DNA of 64,000 nt from Ochrobactrum sp. Q0168 (GCF_016427605.1 NZ_JAELXQ010000021.1:1-64000); one strand, 5' to 3'. Shown: positions 44,152 through 54,767, counted from the first letter of the stretch. Program-made: numbers and translations. Notes: generated by a model not told the origin, from the letters alone.

Positions 44152-44294
44152 GAGCCTGTTCCAAAAGTCGCCCTATGTGGCTGCAAATGGCAATTTTCTG
44201 CATTCCGGTGCTCACGTACCAATAGTACGCTCCGCTCCGGTACTCGAAAATCACCATTTTCGCACACACATGCCGCCTTTTTGATTCAGGCTCT
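44151..44294. repeat. 144-bp palindromic repeat, copy A
   Basis: Ends AGAGCCTG (44151-44158) and CAGGCTCT (44287-44294) are perfect inverted repeats. The middle shares CCAAAAGTC, CTGCAAATGGCAATTT, TTCCGGTGCTC, CGTAC-N5-GTACG and ATCACCATTTTCGC with copy B at 48454-48597; both copies are 144 bp. The whole can fold into one long imperfect hairpin. It may belong to the palindromic repeats described in Brucella, but identity was not checked. Confidence 0.85.
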
Positions 44295-44317
44295 AAGTCC
44301 ATCGAACGTGTTATAGA

Positions 44318-45481
44318 TCATCTTTCGGGGAGAAGGGCGATCTGGTTGCCCGGATAGCGCACGAGGCGTCCTGCCAGATCGAGTTCCAGCAGAATAAGCT
44401 GGACCTGACTGGCGCCGATGCCGGTGTGGCGGACAAGGCTGTCAATATCGACAGGGCTTGGACCGAGAACGTCGACGATACGGTAACGCTCCTCATCCGT
44501 CATAAGTGCTGGCAGTTCATCCAGAGGTTCTTCGAGTTGATGGAGACCGGCGGCCTGTGGAGTTTCCGTGCCAAAAAGGTCTTGCGGTCGCAAGATCGGA
44601 TTGAGCGCCTCAATGACGTCGGCAACGCCTGTCACTAGTGTTGCGCCTTGTTTCAGGAGCGCATTGGTGCCGCGGGCGCGTGGGTCGAGCGGTGAGCCGG
44701 GCACGGCAAAAACCGTGCGGCCCATTTCACCAGCCATGCGGGCGCTGATCAGCGAACCGGAGCGTTCCGCGGCTTCCACGACAATGAGGCCGAGCGAAAG
44801 CCCAGCAATGATGCGATTACGGCGCGGAAAATCGCGGGATCGCGGTTCCGCGCCCATGGGCATTTCGGTTATCAAAGCGCCGTCATGCTGGGGGATTGCC
44901 CGATAGAGCGGCAGATTTTCAGGAGGGTAGGGGCGATCCAGCCCTCCAGCCAGCACGGCGACCGTGCCGCTTGTCATGCTGGCCTTGTGTGCTGCGGCAT
45001 CGATGCCGCGCGCGAGACCCGAAATCACGGCAAAGCCTGCATCGCCCAGATCACGCGCCAGCTTTTCAGTAAAGCGCGCACCCACAACGGAAGCATTGCG
45101 CGAGCCGACAATGGCAACAGGCGGTTTCCGGAACACGTTTTCGCTGCCCTTGATGATCACCAAAGGCGGCGGCGCTTCGCAGTTTTTTAGTTGCTGCGGA
45201 TAATCCGGTTCCCCCATGCCGACGAGGCGCGCTCCATGGCGCTCAATTGCCTCCAGCTCTCGCTCGGCATCTTCCATCGGCGTAATGCGAAGCGGTCTGG
45301 TGCTGCCGCCCCGAATATTGAGATCGGGCAGCCGTTCCAGCGCGTTGGCGGCAGAGCCGCAAAACAGGATAAGGTCGCGAAAAGTAACCGCACCGATATT
45401 GTCGGTGCGAATAAGGCGCAGCCAGTTCAATCTCTGGCGATCTGAGAGGCGAATTCCGGTTTTTGAATTCGCGCCCTCCAT
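44318..45481 (-). CDS. dprA: DNA-processing protein DprA
   Basis: A 387-residue DprA/Smf protein: an N-terminal SAM-like part (RLNWLRLIRTDNIGAVTFRD), then the Rossmann domain with VAIVGSRNASVVGARF, VISGLARGIDAAAH and the signature MGAEPRSRDFPRRNRIIAG. A C-terminal winged-helix-like part follows (VDIDSLVRHTGIGASQVQ). It loads RecA on incoming single-stranded DNA in transformation. ATG 45481 overlaps the plsY stop (TGATG); the longer frame upstream lies inside plsY and is rejected. Confidence 0.94.
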   Translation of the reverse strand: MEGANSKTGIRLSDRQRLNWLRLIRTDNIGAVTFRDLILFCGSAANALERLPDLNIRGGSTRPLRITPMEDAERELEAIERHGARLVGMGEPDYPQQLKNCEAPPPLVIIKGSENVFRKPPVAIVGSRNASVVGARFTEKLARDLGDAGFAVISGLARGIDAAAHKASMTSGTVAVLAGGLDRPYPPENLPLYRAIPQHDGALITEMPMGAEPRSRDFPRRNRIIAGLSLGLIVVEAAERSGSLISARMAGEMGRTVFAVPGSPLDPRARGTNALLKQGATLVTGVADVIEALNPILRPQDLFGTETPQAAGLHQLEEPLDELPALMTDEERYRIVDVLGPSPVDIDSLVRHTGIGASQVQLILLELDLAGRLVRYPGNQIALLPER

Positions 45482-46086
45482 CACCCCTTGGCTCCAATCC
45501 GGCTTTCGGTGCCGTTCAAAAGCCGCTTTATATTGGCGTGATGCTTGAAGAAGATGATCACTGTCAGCACAGCGAACAGGCCCGCAATTGCATGGTCGCC
45601 TTTGAAATAAAGGCTGATCGGCACGATGACGCTGGCAATAAGGGCGGACAGCGACGAATAGCGCGTGACGATCGCGGTCACGATCCAGACAGCGGCGAAG
45701 ATCAATGCGCCGGGCCATGCCAGGCTGATCAGAATGCCGAGATAGGTGGCAACGCCCTTGCCGCCCTTGAAGCCGATCCACACCGGAAAGAGATGGCCGA
45801 TAAACGCACCGAAACCAGCGGCAATCGCGGCTGCCTCCCCATAGCGCCATGCGATCAACACCGCAAAGGTGCCCTTCAGCGCATCGAGAATAAGTGTTGC
45901 GGCGGCGAGCTTCTTATTGCCGGTACGCAACACATTGGTCGCGCCGATATTTCCGGAGCCGATGGAACGCACATCGCCAAGCCCCGCCAGTCGGGTCAGG
46001 ATCAGCCCGAAAGGAATGGAGCCCAGGAGATAGCCGAAAATAAGTGTCGCAACGAGCGCGAGATTAAAGAAACCGGTTTCGGCCAT
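45481..46086 (-). CDS. plsY: Glycerol-3-phosphate acyltransferase PlsY
   Basis: A 201-residue inner-membrane enzyme with five spans. It transfers acyl groups from acyl-phosphate to glycerol 3-phosphate. The conserved blocks are [26 protein letters not shown] and [21 protein letters not shown], the motifs of the active site. It overlaps dprA by one base and lies 67 bp downstream of pyrC. Confidence 0.95.
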   Translation of the reverse strand: MAETGFFNLALVATLIFGYLLGSIPFGLILTRLAGLGDVRSIGSGNIGATNVLRTGNKKLAAATLILDALKGTFAVLIAWRYGEAAAIAAGFGAFIGHLFPVWIGFKGGKGVATYLGILISLAWPGALIFAAVWIVTAIVTRYSSLSALIASVIVPISLYFKGDHAIAGLFAVLTVIIFFKHHANIKRLLNGTESRIGAKG

Positions 46087-46118
46087 ATAGATTCCCTCTG
46101 GCTTTTATTGTCATCCGT

Positions 46119-46146
46119 GGCCCCGAAGAGAACTCCGTTCGGGGCC
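46119..46146 (-). terminator. Hairpin between pyrC and plsY
   Basis: GGCCCCGAA (46119-46127) pairs perfectly with TTCGGGGCC (46138-46146). The minus strand has no T-run after it, so it may mark mRNA processing or weak termination rather than a full stop. Confidence 0.5.
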
Positions 46147-46153
46147 CGGATTC

Positions 46154-47440
46154 TTATGCCAAATAAACGGTCTTGCCGGCGACTATAGTGCGGACCACGC
46201 GACCCTGGAAGCGGGCGCTTTCAAAACAGCTGTTCTTTGAGCGCGAATGCAGGTCTTCCTCCCGCACGATCCACGGCTCGTCCAGATCGACGATGGCAAG
46301 ATCAGCCGAAGCGCCGGGCTTGAGCGTGCCTGCATCCAGACCGAAAATCTTAGCCGGGGCGGTAGACAGCACTTCGACCAGACGCAACAGCGGAATGCTG
46401 TCATTGTGATAGAGGCGAAGGGCCGCGCCGAGAAGCGTTTCCAGACCGATGGCGCCAGCTTCTGCATCCGCAAAAGGCAGGCGCTTGGTGTCTACGTCCT
46501 GCGGATCATGCGCGGAGACGACGATATCGATCGTGCCGTTCTTGACCGCCTCGACCATGGCAAGCCGATCCTGTTCGCTGCGCAGCGGCGGCGAAAGACG
46601 GAAGAAGGTGCGGAACTCGCCAATGTCGTTCTCATTGAGCGACAGATGATTGATCGACACACCAGCCGTCACCTTTGCGCCGAGATCCTTGGCGCGGCGC
46701 ATGGCGTCCGCCGACATGGCGCAGGAAAGCTGCGCTGCGTGATAATTGCTGTTGGTCAGCGCGGCGAGGCGCAGATCGCGCTCCAGCGGGATGACCTCGG
46801 CTTCGCGCGGGCTTCCGGAAAGGCCGAGCCAGCTTGCGAACAGGCCCTCATTCATCACGCCATTAGCGCCGAGATAGGGATCACGCGTTTCGCAGGCGAT
46901 GACCGCGTTGAAATCACGCGCATAAGTCAGCGCGCGGCGCATCAGCTGCGTATTGGCAATTGTCTGGCGACCTTCGGTGAAGGCAACAGCGCCAGCATCG
47001 CGCAGCAGACCGATTTCGGTCATTTCTTCGCCGTGCAAGCCTTTGGTGATGGCCGCAGCCGGATGCACATTGACGATGGCGGTATCGCGAGCGGTCCGCT
47101 TGACGAATTCCACCAGCGCCACATCGTCGATGACCGGATCCGTATCCGGCATCATGATGATCGAGGTGACGCCACCGGCGGCGGCAGCGCGGCTGGCCGA
47201 TGCAATGGTCTCGCGATGCTCTGCGCCGGGCTCGCCGATAAATACCCGCGAGTCCACCAGACCCGGCAGAACGGCTTTGCCGTCCAGATCGATGATTTCC
47301 GCGCCTTCCGGTGCGCCCTGATTGCGGGCATCTGCCCCGGCGGCAACAATCTTGCCGTCTAGAATAAGCACACTGCCGGTTTCATCGAGACCGCGTGACG
47401 GATCAATGATGCGCGCATTTTCAAACAGAACCGCGCTCAT
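46154..47440 (-). CDS. pyrC: Dihydroorotase-like protein (class I PyrC)
   Basis: A 428-residue amidohydrolase fused by overlap (ATGA) to pyrB. The first metal-binding HxH motif expected of an active dihydroorotase is absent: the segment after VLPGLVD reads SRVFIGEPG instead of H-x-H-x-R. Such PyrC paralogues (pyrC' type) lie next to pyrB in many bacteria and act as a structural partner of aspartate carbamoyltransferase rather than as the enzyme. Other blocks ([28 protein letters not shown]) are kept. It may therefore be a PyrX-like partner, not the catalytic PyrC. Confidence 0.85.
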   Translation of the reverse strand: MSAVLFENARIIDPSRGLDETGSVLILDGKIVAAGADARNQGAPEGAEIIDLDGKAVLPGLVDSRVFIGEPGAEHRETIASASRAAAAGGVTSIIMMPDTDPVIDDVALVEFVKRTARDTAIVNVHPAAAITKGLHGEEMTEIGLLRDAGAVAFTEGRQTIANTQLMRRALTYARDFNAVIACETRDPYLGANGVMNEGLFASWLGLSGSPREAEVIPLERDLRLAALTNSNYHAAQLSCAMSADAMRRAKDLGAKVTAGVSINHLSLNENDIGEFRTFFRLSPPLRSEQDRLAMVEAVKNGTIDIVVSAHDPQDVDTKRLPFADAEAGAIGLETLLGAALRLYHNDSIPLLRLVEVLSTAPAKIFGLDAGTLKPGASADLAIVDLDEPWIVREEDLHSRSKNSCFESARFQGRVVRTIVAGKTVYLA

Positions 47441-48405
47441 GCTGCTTCTCCATTATTGGGATTACGGCGCGGATCGAGCAGGGCTTCCATAACGGCCATG
47501 CGCACGGCGACGCCCATTTCCACCTGCTGCTGAATGACGCTTTGTGGGCCATCGGCGACATCGGAAGCAATTTCAACGCCGCGGTTCATCGGGCCTGGAT
47601 GCATCACAAGTGCATCAGGCTTTGCATATTTCAGCTTTTCCTTGTCGAGGCCGTAGAAGCGGAAATATTCACGCACCGAAGGCACGAAGGACCCGGCCAT
47701 GCGTTCGCGTTGCAAGCGCAGCATCATGACCACATCAGCATCTTTCAGGCCTTCTTCCATCGAGTTGAAGACTTCGACACTCATATCCGCCATGCCGGAA
47801 GGCAGAAGTGTGGATGGCGCGACGACACGAACGCGCGCGCCGAGAGCATTGAGAAGCAGAATGTTGGAGCGCGCCACGCGGGAGTGGAGCACGTCGCCGC
47901 AAATGGCGACAATCAGGTTTTCGATCTGGCCCTTGGCGCGACGGATCGTCAGCGCATCGAGCAGAGCCTGTGTGGGATGTTCATGCGCGCCGTCGCCCGC
48001 ATTGACGACCGAGCATCCGACCTTCTGGGCGAGCAGGGCGGCGGCACCGGCAGAGGCGTGACGGATGACCAGAATATCCGGTTGCATCGCGTTCAGTGTC
48101 ATCGCCGTATCGATGAGCGTTTCGCCCTTCTTGACCGACGAATTGCCGACTGACATGTTCATCACATCGGCACCGAGCCGTTTACCAGCCAGTTCGAACG
48201 AAGACTGCGTTCGCGTCGATGCTTCGAAGAAAAGATTGATTTGCGTGCGACCGCGCAGCACGGACTTTTTCTTCTCTGGTTGCCGGGATACGGCGATTTC
48301 CTGATCGGCTAGATCGAGGAGGCAGAGAATGTCCAGGGGCGATAGCCCCTTGATGCCAAGCAGGTGGCGGTGAGGGAAAAGCGGAGAGACCGGTTCTTTT
48401 ATCAT
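47437..48405 (-). CDS. pyrB: Aspartate carbamoyltransferase catalytic subunit
   Basis: A 322-residue enzyme making carbamoyl-aspartate. The carbamoyl-phosphate motif [15 protein letters not shown] (around residue 57) and [12 protein letters not shown] (around 142) are intact, with [11 protein letters not shown] near the end. It overlaps the dihydroorotase-like gene by 4 bp, so the two are co-translated. A repeat (48454-48597) lies in its upstream region, close to where the promoter should be. Confidence 0.96.
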   Translation of the reverse strand: MIKEPVSPLFPHRHLLGIKGLSPLDILCLLDLADQEIAVSRQPEKKKSVLRGRTQINLFFEASTRTQSSFELAGKRLGADVMNMSVGNSSVKKGETLIDTAMTLNAMQPDILVIRHASAGAAALLAQKVGCSVVNAGDGAHEHPTQALLDALTIRRAKGQIENLIVAICGDVLHSRVARSNILLLNALGARVRVVAPSTLLPSGMADMSVEVFNSMEEGLKDADVVMMLRLQRERMAGSFVPSVREYFRFYGLDKEKLKYAKPDALVMHPGPMNRGVEIASDVADGPQSVIQQQVEMGVAVRMAVMEALLDPRRNPNNGEAA

Positions 48406-48453
48406 GGCAAGTCACCCGTATAGGACCATGCGGCGGGTTCCGCAACCGTCCTT

Positions 48454-48597
48454 AGTGTCTAATCCAAAAGTCACCATGCCGGTCTGCAAATGGCAATTTC
48501 TGCGCTTCCGGTGCTCGCGTACTTTAATGTACGCTGCGCTCCGGTTCTCGAAATCACCATTTTCGCCACGGCCTGCCGCTTTTTTAATTCAGACACT
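48454..48597. repeat. 144-bp palindromic repeat, copy B
   Basis: Ends AGTGTCT (48454-48460) and AGACACT (48591-48597) are inverted repeats. The centre is a perfect GCGTAC-TTTAAT-GTACGC. It matches copy A (44151-44294) in length and in several internal blocks, while its end stem differs by paired base changes. It occupies the divergent gap between pyrB and the AidB-like gene (48406-48731), which holds no other recognisable feature. Confidence 0.85.
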
Positions 48598-48731
48598 TAT
48601 AACGGCACACGCCGATTCCCCAAGAAAAACCTGTGCCGTTCGGGCGACAAATTCGGGAATGCATGGCAAATTTTTAGCAAATGCGGTGCAAGACGGTTAA
48701 GTTGAACAAAACGAACACACGGAATGAGCTT

Positions 48732-50360
48732 TTGAAAACGCACGAAGTCACCAACCAGACGCCGCCCATGACGGGCACGAATGCATATCTGGGCGATCCG
48801 CTTCTGATGCAGATTGCGGCTCGTTTTCCAAAAGAGCTTCACAATGAGCTGGAACAGACAGGGCGTTTCGTGCAGTCGGCGGAAGCGCAGGATCTGGCGC
48901 GGCTCGCCAATACGGAACTGCCAAAGCTGCGCACCCATGACCGGCAGGGCAATCGGATCGATCTTGTCGAATATCACCCGGCCTATCATGCGCTGATGCG
49001 CCGTTCCATTGCGCATGGCCTGCATTGCTCGATCTGGGAGGACAATCCGGCAGAAACCGGCCGCCGTCATCAGGCCCGCGCCGCACGCTTTTATCTGACC
49101 GCACAGCTTGAGGCAGGGCATCTTTGCCCGCTGACCATGACAAGCGCCTCGCTTGCGGCAGTCATGGGCGCGCCGGAAATTTATAAGGAATGGTCGGCTG
49201 GGGTCCTGTCGCGCAAATACGACTTTTCGCAAAAGCCCGCGCTGAGCAAAAACGGCGTCACGCTCGGTATGGGCATGACGGAAAAGCAGGGCGGCACGGA
49301 TGTGCGCACCAACACCACCCGCGCGACAGTCAATGAAGATGGCACTTATACGATCACCGGGCATAAATGGTTCATGTCCGCGCCGATGTCGGATGCGTTT
49401 CTGGTTTTGGCGCAGGTCGATGAGCAGCTTTCCTGCTTTCTTGTTCCGCGCCTCACTTCGGAAGGCAAAGGCAACGGCTTTGCCTTCCAGCGTCTCAAGG
49501 ACAAGCTCGGCAACAAGTCCAATGCTTCGTCGGAAGTCGAGTTTGACGGCGCTATCGGTTACCTGATCGGCAATCCGGGCGAGGGCGTTAAAACCATCAT
49601 GGACATGGTCACGCTGACGCGGCTCGATTGTGCCGTTGCATCGGCAGGCCTGATGCGTTCCGGTCTGGCTGAAGCCGTGCACCATTGCCGCCATCGCGAG
49701 GTCTTCGGCAAGCCGCTGATCGAACAGCCTTTGATGAGCCGCGTTCTGGCCGATATGGCGCTGGACGTCGCCGGAGCTACTGCTCTTTCCATGCGTCTTG
49801 CCCGCGCTTTCGATATGGCGGCAGGTGATCGCGCCGAAGCCGCTTTCGCCCGCTGCATGACCCCTGTGGTCAAATATTGGGTATGCAAGATCGCGCCTGC
49901 AGTGCTCTATGAAGCCATGGAGTGCCTTGGCGGCAATGGCTATATCGAAGAGGGCAATCTGGCGCGCGCCTATCGCGAAGCACCGGTCAATGCGATCTGG
50001 GAAGGCTCCGGCAATGTCATGGCGCTGGACGTGGCGCGTGTTCTGTCGCGTGCGCCCGGTCTGTTTGACGAAGTGCTGGAATGGATCGGCGGTCAGCTTG
50101 GCCCGCGCGGGCAGGGTACTATCGATGTTCTGCGCGCTGCCTTGCAGCTGACGGAGACCGATCAGGGCGTTGCGCGACTTCTGACGGAGCAGCTTGCCTA
50201 TGCAGCCGCGGCTGCAGAGTTGCGCCAGCTTGGCGCAGACGATATCGCCGACGCTTTCATCGAAACGCGCCTTGGCGGCCAATGGCGCAGCACCTATGGC
50301 ATGCTCGATGCGCGCCATGATGCAATGCGCATTCTCGACCAGCTTTATCCGGCGTCATAA
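48732..50360 (+). CDS. aidB: AidB-like acyl-CoA dehydrogenase
   Basis: A 542-residue flavoprotein that aligns with E. coli AidB along its length: [20 protein letters not shown] (AidB has a Ser for one Thr), [52 protein letters not shown] and [20 protein letters not shown]. AidB is induced by alkylation damage in E. coli and binds DNA; in Brucella it marks division sites and poles. The start is taken as TTG 48732 ([12 protein letters not shown]), which matches the AidB N terminus, with GGAATGAG before it; ATG 48681 would add 17 residues. The 3' end overlaps ruvX by 16 bp. Confidence 0.88.
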   Translation: MKTHEVTNQTPPMTGTNAYLGDPLLMQIAARFPKELHNELEQTGRFVQSAEAQDLARLANTELPKLRTHDRQGNRIDLVEYHPAYHALMRRSIAHGLHCSIWEDNPAETGRRHQARAARFYLTAQLEAGHLCPLTMTSASLAAVMGAPEIYKEWSAGVLSRKYDFSQKPALSKNGVTLGMGMTEKQGGTDVRTNTTRATVNEDGTYTITGHKWFMSAPMSDAFLVLAQVDEQLSCFLVPRLTSEGKGNGFAFQRLKDKLGNKSNASSEVEFDGAIGYLIGNPGEGVKTIMDMVTLTRLDCAVASAGLMRSGLAEAVHHCRHREVFGKPLIEQPLMSRVLADMALDVAGATALSMRLARAFDMAAGDRAEAAFARCMTPVVKYWVCKIAPAVLYEAMECLGGNGYIEEGNLARAYREAPVNAIWEGSGNVMALDVARVLSRAPGLFDEVLEWIGGQLGPRGQGTIDVLRAALQLTETDQGVARLLTEQLAYAAAAAELRQLGADDIADAFIETRLGGQWRSTYGMLDARHDAMRILDQLYPAS

Positions 50361-50845
50361 TCATCGTCTGCTTCCGACCGCCTGATCAGATGCAGGCGGT
50401 CGAGCGCGCCTTGGAGAATGAAAGCGGCAGCAGCCGAATCGATACGTTCGGCCCGCTTGCCGCGGGAAACATCCATGCCGATCAGCGCGCGTTCGGCGGC
50501 AACGGTGGATAGCCGTTCATCCCAGAACACGAAAGGCAGGTCGGTGAGCGGCTGCATAGTCCGCACGAAAGCGCGCGTCGCCTGAACACGGGGGCCAGAG
50601 GTGCCGTCCATGTTCATTGGCAAGCCGATCACGATCACGCCGACCTTATCCGCCTCCAGCGCTTTCAAAAGCGCTTGCGCATCCAGCGTGAATTTAACGC
50701 GCTTGATGACGGGACGCGGATTGGCAAAGGAAAACCCCAGGTCAGAAACGGCAAGCCCAATGGTCTTGGTGCCAAGGTCCAGTCCGGCAATCGTTTGACC
50801 GGGCTTCAGCAGGGCCGGGATTTCCTCGATTTCAACGACAGCCAT
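50345..50845 (-). CDS. ruvX: Putative Holliday junction resolvase RuvX (YqgF)
   Basis: A 166-residue RNase H-fold protein. The active-site blocks are [16 protein letters not shown] (first Asp), [15 protein letters not shown] (around 72-86) and [13 protein letters not shown], plus D in [15 protein letters not shown] near the end. YqgF is near-essential; it has been linked to 16S rRNA 5' processing and to junction resolution. Convergent with the AidB-like gene (16-bp overlap at the 3' ends) and divergent from the UPF0173 gene. Confidence 0.93.
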   Translation of the reverse strand: MAVVEIEEIPALLKPGQTIAGLDLGTKTIGLAVSDLGFSFANPRPVIKRVKFTLDAQALLKALEADKVGVIVIGLPMNMDGTSGPRVQATRAFVRTMQPLTDLPFVFWDERLSTVAAERALIGMDVSRGKRAERIDSAAAAFILQGALDRLHLIRRSEADDDYDAG

Positions 50846-50944
50846 AAGTCCTCATCGGAATTTGAAGGGTCTTCATATTGCTTTCAACTTTATCGGCGTC
50901 ATATCTGTTCTCAACCCGGAAATCGAGATCGAAGGAGAATCTTC

Positions 50945-51652
50945 ATGAAACTGACCTGGCTCGGCCACGCCGCCTTCCGCATTGAAACCGCACAAGCGGT
51001 CATCCTCATCGATCCGTTCCTGAACGGCAATCCCGGTGCAAAAGGCATCGATTTCAAGGAAGCGACCAAGGGCGTCACCCACATCGCACTGACCCACGGC
51101 CACGGCGATCACATCGGCGACACCGTTGCCATCGCCAAGGAACACGGCGCAACCGTCATCGCCAACGCTGACCTCGCAGCATGGCTTGGCAGTCAGGGCG
51201 TGGAAAAGCTCGACGCGGGCAATACCGGCGGCACGCAGGCGCATGACGGCTTCACGGTCACCTTTGTCAATGCACTGCATTCTTCGGCCTTTCTAACCGA
51301 AAACGGTGTTTCGCAGGCGCTTGGCAATCCGAACGGTCTGGTGCTCCACTTCCAGGACGACGCGACGCTTTATCATATGGGCGATACGGATATTTTCTCC
51401 GACATGGCGCTCATCAACGAGCTGCACCAGCCTGAAATCGGCATCGTGCCGATTGGTGACCGCTTCACCATGGGCGGCGCGGTGGCGGCTCTGGCCTGCC
51501 AGCGTTACTTCAACTTCAAGACCGTGCTGCCATGCCATTACGGCTCGTTCCCGATCATCGACCAGACTGCGGACAAGTTCGTGGCCGGCATGGCCGATCA
51601 CCCGGTCACGAAGGTTGTGGCCGACCCGGCGGGAACGGTTCACACGTTCTGA
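50945..51652 (+). CDS. UPF0173 metal-dependent hydrolase (beta-lactamase fold)
   Basis: A 235-residue metallo-beta-lactamase-fold protein of the YtkL/UPF0173 family. The metal motifs are [11 protein letters not shown] (H-x-H-x-D-H, around residue 50), YHMGDTD (around 150) and PCHYGSFPI (around 200). Start ATG 50945 follows GAAGGAGA. Substrate unknown. It is upstream of gatC but 115 bp away, so probably a separate transcript. Confidence 0.92.
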   Translation: MKLTWLGHAAFRIETAQAVILIDPFLNGNPGAKGIDFKEATKGVTHIALTHGHGDHIGDTVAIAKEHGATVIANADLAAWLGSQGVEKLDAGNTGGTQAHDGFTVTFVNALHSSAFLTENGVSQALGNPNGLVLHFQDDATLYHMGDTDIFSDMALINELHQPEIGIVPIGDRFTMGGAVAALACQRYFNFKTVLPCHYGSFPIIDQTADKFVAGMADHPVTKVVADPAGTVHTF

Positions 51653-51767
51653 GTAGGATTTGGCGCGCAAGAAATGTTGCGCTTCAACAATCGCCCCGTT
51701 ATAGCCGTAGCAAAGAACCTTCAGGGTGGCGGTTCGCCGCCCTGATCCAGCATTTGCGGAGAACAGA

Positions 51768-52055
51768 ATGTCCGTCGATATTTCCACCGTCAAACGCGTC
51801 GCGCATCTCGCGCGCATCGCCGTCAGCGAAGACGATGCCGAACGCATGACCGGTGAACTCAATGCAATTCTGGGCTTTGTCGAGCAATTGAACGAAGTCA
51901 ATGTGGACGGTGTAGAGCCGATGACCTCGGTAACGCCGATGAAGATGCGTCTTCGCGATGACAAGGTCACCGATGGCGGCATCGCCGACGCGGTGGTTGC
52001 CAATGCGCCGGTCACGGAAGACAATTTCTTCGTCGTTCCGAAGGTCGTGGAGTAA
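51768..52055 (+). CDS. gatC: Aspartyl/glutamyl-tRNA amidotransferase subunit C
   Basis: A 95-residue Gat[21 protein letters not shown] with [20 protein letters not shown] and [20 protein letters not shown], the belt that ties GatA to GatB. The complex turns Glu-tRNA-Gln into Gln-tRNA-Gln and, where needed, Asp-tRNA-Asn into Asn-tRNA-Asn. ATG 51768; an acetyltransferase gene follows 3 bp later, and gatA follows that. gatB is not in the window. Confidence 0.95.
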   Translation: MSVDISTVKRVAHLARIAVSEDDAERMTGELNAILGFVEQLNEVNVDGVEPMTSVTPMKMRLRDDKVTDGGIADAVVANAPVTEDNFFVVPKVVE

Positions 52056-52058
52056 GCC

Positions 52059-52535
52059 ATGGCCGTTCGGGTTTCGATCGAGACCCCGTTGCACGACGAT
52101 GTGCGCGAGCTGGTGGAGCACCTGAACGCGCATATGTTGCCGCTGTCACCACTGGAATTCCAGTTCAAGATGACGGTCGAGCAGATGGCGGAGCCGGACA
52201 CGACGGTTTTCGTGGCGCGCGATGAGACGGGCAGGGCTGTCGGTTGCGGCGCTTTGAAGATGCACGAAGACGGCACCGGTGAACTCAAGCGCATGTTCAC
52301 CCGTCCGGAGGTGCGCGGCCAACGTGTGGGGTCCGCTCTCGTCGATGCGATTGTCGGGCTGGCCCATGCGAAAAATGTTTCGCGCCTTGTGCTTGAAACC
52401 GGAACAGGTCCCGGTTTTGCCGGTGCCTGGCGGCTTTATGAGAATTCGGGTTTTACGCGCTGCGGTGTGGTTCTGGATTATCCGGACTCCGAATACAGCG
52501 CCTTTTTTGAAAAGCGTCTCTCCAAGGCGCACTGA
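52059..52535 (+). CDS. GNAT-family N-acetyltransferase
   Basis: A 158-residue acetyltransferase. The acetyl-CoA loop is LKRMFTRPEVRGQRVGSALV (R-x2-G-x-G/A variant, around residues 74-93), followed by VLETGTGPGFAGAWRLYENS. It lies between gatC (3 bp) and gatA (12 bp), so it is translated from the gat message. Its target is unknown; the position suggests a link to translation or aminoacyl-tRNA quality control only by context. Confidence 0.88.
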   Translation: MAVRVSIETPLHDDVRELVEHLNAHMLPLSPLEFQFKMTVEQMAEPDTTVFVARDETGRAVGCGALKMHEDGTGELKRMFTRPEVRGQRVGSALVDAIVGLAHAKNVSRLVLETGTGPGFAGAWRLYENSGFTRCGVVLDYPDSEYSAFFEKRLSKAH

Positions 52536-52547
52536 CAGGATTTGACG

Positions 52548-54029
52548 ATGAGCGAACTGACCGCACTGACCATTGCCGAAGCGCGCGACAAGCTGAAGGC
52601 CAAGGCCATCACCGCGACCGAGCTGACCGATGCCTATCTTGCCGCTATCGACGCCGCCAATGAAGCCATCAATGCCTATGTGGCGGTTACGCATGATCAG
52701 GCGCGCTCCATGGCCAAGGCTTCGGATGAACGCATCGCCAAGGGCCAAGCGGGGACGCTCGAAGGCATTCCGCTCGGCGTGAAAGACCTGTTCGCGACCA
52801 AGGGCGTGCATACGCAGGCTTGCTCGCACATTCTCGACGGTTTCAAGCCGGAATATGAATCGACCGTGACTGCCAATCTGTGGGCCGATGGCGCGGTCAT
52901 GCTGGGCAAGCTTAACATGGACGAATTCGCCATGGGCTCGTCCAACGAAACCTCCTATTACGGCGCGGTCAAGAACCCATGGCGCGCCAAGGGCTCCAAT
53001 GCCGATCTCGTGCCCGGCGGTTCGTCCGGCGGTTCGGCTGCTGCTGTCGCCGCCCAACTTTGCGCCGGTGCCACCGCAACCGATACGGGCGGCTCCATCC
53101 GCCAGCCTGCCGCCTTCACCGGCACGGTCGGTATCAAGCCGACCTATGGCCGCGTGTCGCGTTGGGGCACGGTTGCTTTCGCCTCGTCGCTCGATCAGGC
53201 TGGCCCGATTGCCCGTGACGTGCGCGATGCCGCTATTCTGCTGAAGTCCATGGCTTCGCTCGACCTAAAGGACACCACCTCGGTCGATCTGCCGGTGCCC
53301 GATTATGAAGCAGCCATCGGCAAGTCGCTGAAGGGCATCAAGATCGGCATTCCGCGGGAATATCGCGTCGATGGCATGCCGGGCGAAATCGAAGAACTTT
53401 GGCAGAAGGGCATTCAGTATCTGAAGGATGCAGGTGCGGAAATCGTCGATATTTCGCTGCCGCATACGAAATATGCGCTGCCTGCCTATTACATCGTCGC
53501 ACCGGCAGAAGCTTCGTCAAACCTCGCGCGCTATGACGGCGTGCGCTATGGCCTGCGCGTGCCCGGCAAGGACATTGCCGATATGTATGAGCAGACCCGC
53601 GCAGCTGGTTTCGGCAAGGAAGTGAAGCGCCGCATCGTGATCGGCACCTATGTGCTGTCTGCTGGCTATTATGACGCCTATTATCTGCGCGCTCAGAAGG
53701 TTCGCACGCTGATCAAGAAGGATTTCGAGGACGTTTTCGCCAAGGGCGTGCACGCAATTCTCACGCCTGCGACGCCGTCGGCAGCTTTCGGCCTTGCGGA
53801 CGAAGACCTCGCCAACGATCCGGTCAAGATGTACCTCAACGACATCTTCACCGTGACGGTAAACATGGCCGGTCTTCCGGGCATTGCAGTGCCTGCTGGT
53901 ATCAACGGGCAGGGCTTGCCACTTGGCCTTCAGCTGATCGGTCGCCCGTTCGAGGAAGAAACGCTGTTCCAGACAGCCCATGCCATCGAGCAGGCGGCCG
54001 GGCGCTTTACCCCGGCCAAATGGTGGTAA
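52548..54029 (+). CDS. gatA: Aspartyl/glutamyl-tRNA amidotransferase subunit A
   Basis: A 493-residue amidase-signature enzyme that releases ammonia from Gln for GatB. The catalytic Lys is in [14 protein letters not shown] (around residue 78) and the Ser-cisSer pair in [16 protein letters not shown] (around 155). It starts at ATG 52548 ([14 protein letters not shown]). The 3' end overlaps the next GNAT gene by 10 bp. Confidence 0.96.
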   Translation: MSELTALTIAEARDKLKAKAITATELTDAYLAAIDAANEAINAYVAVTHDQARSMAKASDERIAKGQAGTLEGIPLGVKDLFATKGVHTQACSHILDGFKPEYESTVTANLWADGAVMLGKLNMDEFAMGSSNETSYYGAVKNPWRAKGSNADLVPGGSSGGSAAAVAAQLCAGATATDTGGSIRQPAAFTGTVGIKPTYGRVSRWGTVAFASSLDQAGPIARDVRDAAILLKSMASLDLKDTTSVDLPVPDYEAAIGKSLKGIKIGIPREYRVDGMPGEIEELWQKGIQYLKDAGAEIVDISLPHTKYALPAYYIVAPAEASSNLARYDGVRYGLRVPGKDIADMYEQTRAAGFGKEVKRRIVIGTYVLSAGYYDAYYLRAQKVRTLIKKDFEDVFAKGVHAILTPATPSAAFGLADEDLANDPVKMYLNDIFTVTVNMAGLPGIAVPAGINGQGLPLGLQLIGRPFEEETLFQTAHAIEQAAGRFTPAKWW

Positions 54030-54508
54030 AAGTTGACGTTCTTATTCGCCGGGGCTCCCCCGGCGAATTTGTTTTTATAGCCGAGCTTGCGGTCAGGGCA
54101 TGGGAAATTCCGGCCAAAAGCGCGCCGCTAAGCGATCAGCGTCGCGCAGAGCTGGAATCGAATTTTCTTCGCTATCTGCATGAGAATGCCGATGGCGTTC
54201 TTGTAGCAGAAGCAAACGGGAAAATTCTCGGCTGGGGCGCTCGCGTTCCCGGTAGCAACTATATCGCTGATCTCTGGATCGATCCGCCCTATCACGGACA
54301 GGGCATCGGCGGAGGTATACTCGATGCGCTGATGGCGCAAATTCTGCTGGATGGCTTCGATTCAGCAACGATCGGCACGCATGCCGATAATCTCCCGGCC
54401 ATTGGTCTTTATGAGAAAATGGGCTTCCGCATCGAGTGGCGGGGCGAAGAAGATTCCGTCAGCATGGGGCGCGTCGTTGAAAAAGTGCGAATGCGCGCAA
54501 CGCTTTAA
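54020..54508 (+). CDS. GNAT-family N-acetyltransferase
   Basis: A 162-residue acetyltransferase with the acetyl-CoA loop [20 protein letters not shown] (around residues 81-100; Q-x2-G-x-G form) and the late [11 protein letters not shown] motif. It overlaps the gatA stop, so it is coupled to the gat message; GTG at 54023 is an alternative start. Substrate unknown. It is the second GNAT gene of the gat cluster and is not closely similar to the first. Confidence 0.88.
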   Translation: MVVKVDVLIRRGSPGEFVFIAELAVRAWEIPAKSAPLSDQRRAELESNFLRYLHENADGVLVAEANGKILGWGARVPGSNYIADLWIDPPYHGQGIGGGILDALMAQILLDGFDSATIGTHADNLPAIGLYEKMGFRIEWRGEEDSVSMGRVVEKVRMRATL

Positions 54509-54584
54509 ACCATCCTCGGTTGCCGAACAGGCCCGCGCGCCTATCCTTCTAAAGAGAACCAGATTTTAGAGGAGGAGGGCTATC

Positions 54585-54767
54585 ATGTGGATCATGCTGA
54601 CGGATGTGAGCGGCGAAAAACTCGCAATCAACTTCAACCACGTTCTATCCTACAATGCCTATGGCACCGGCACGCGTATTCTGACGATGAGTGCCGATCA
54701 GACTTTCTTTGTCAAAGAATCACTGGAGGATATCGAGTCGCGACTGGGTATCGACGCGAAAGCATAA
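54585..54767 (+). CDS. Small conserved protein of unknown function (60 residues)
   Basis: A 60-residue protein with a GGAGGAGGG ribosome site before ATG 54585: MWIMLTDVSGEKLAINFNHV, LSYNAYGTGTRILTMSADQT, then VKESLEDIESRLGIDAKA. The pattern (short beta strands, then a C-terminal helix) recalls small beta-type proteins such as the FlbD-like family, but that link is not established. It ends near a terminator. Confidence 0.72.
   Translation: MWIMLTDVSGEKLAINFNHVLSYNAYGTGTRILTMSADQTFFVKESLEDIESRLGIDAKA

Noticed and set aside
48597..50318. 573-codon minus-strand frame opposite the AidB-like gene
   Set aside because: Antisense shadow; AidB alignment on the plus strand is full length.
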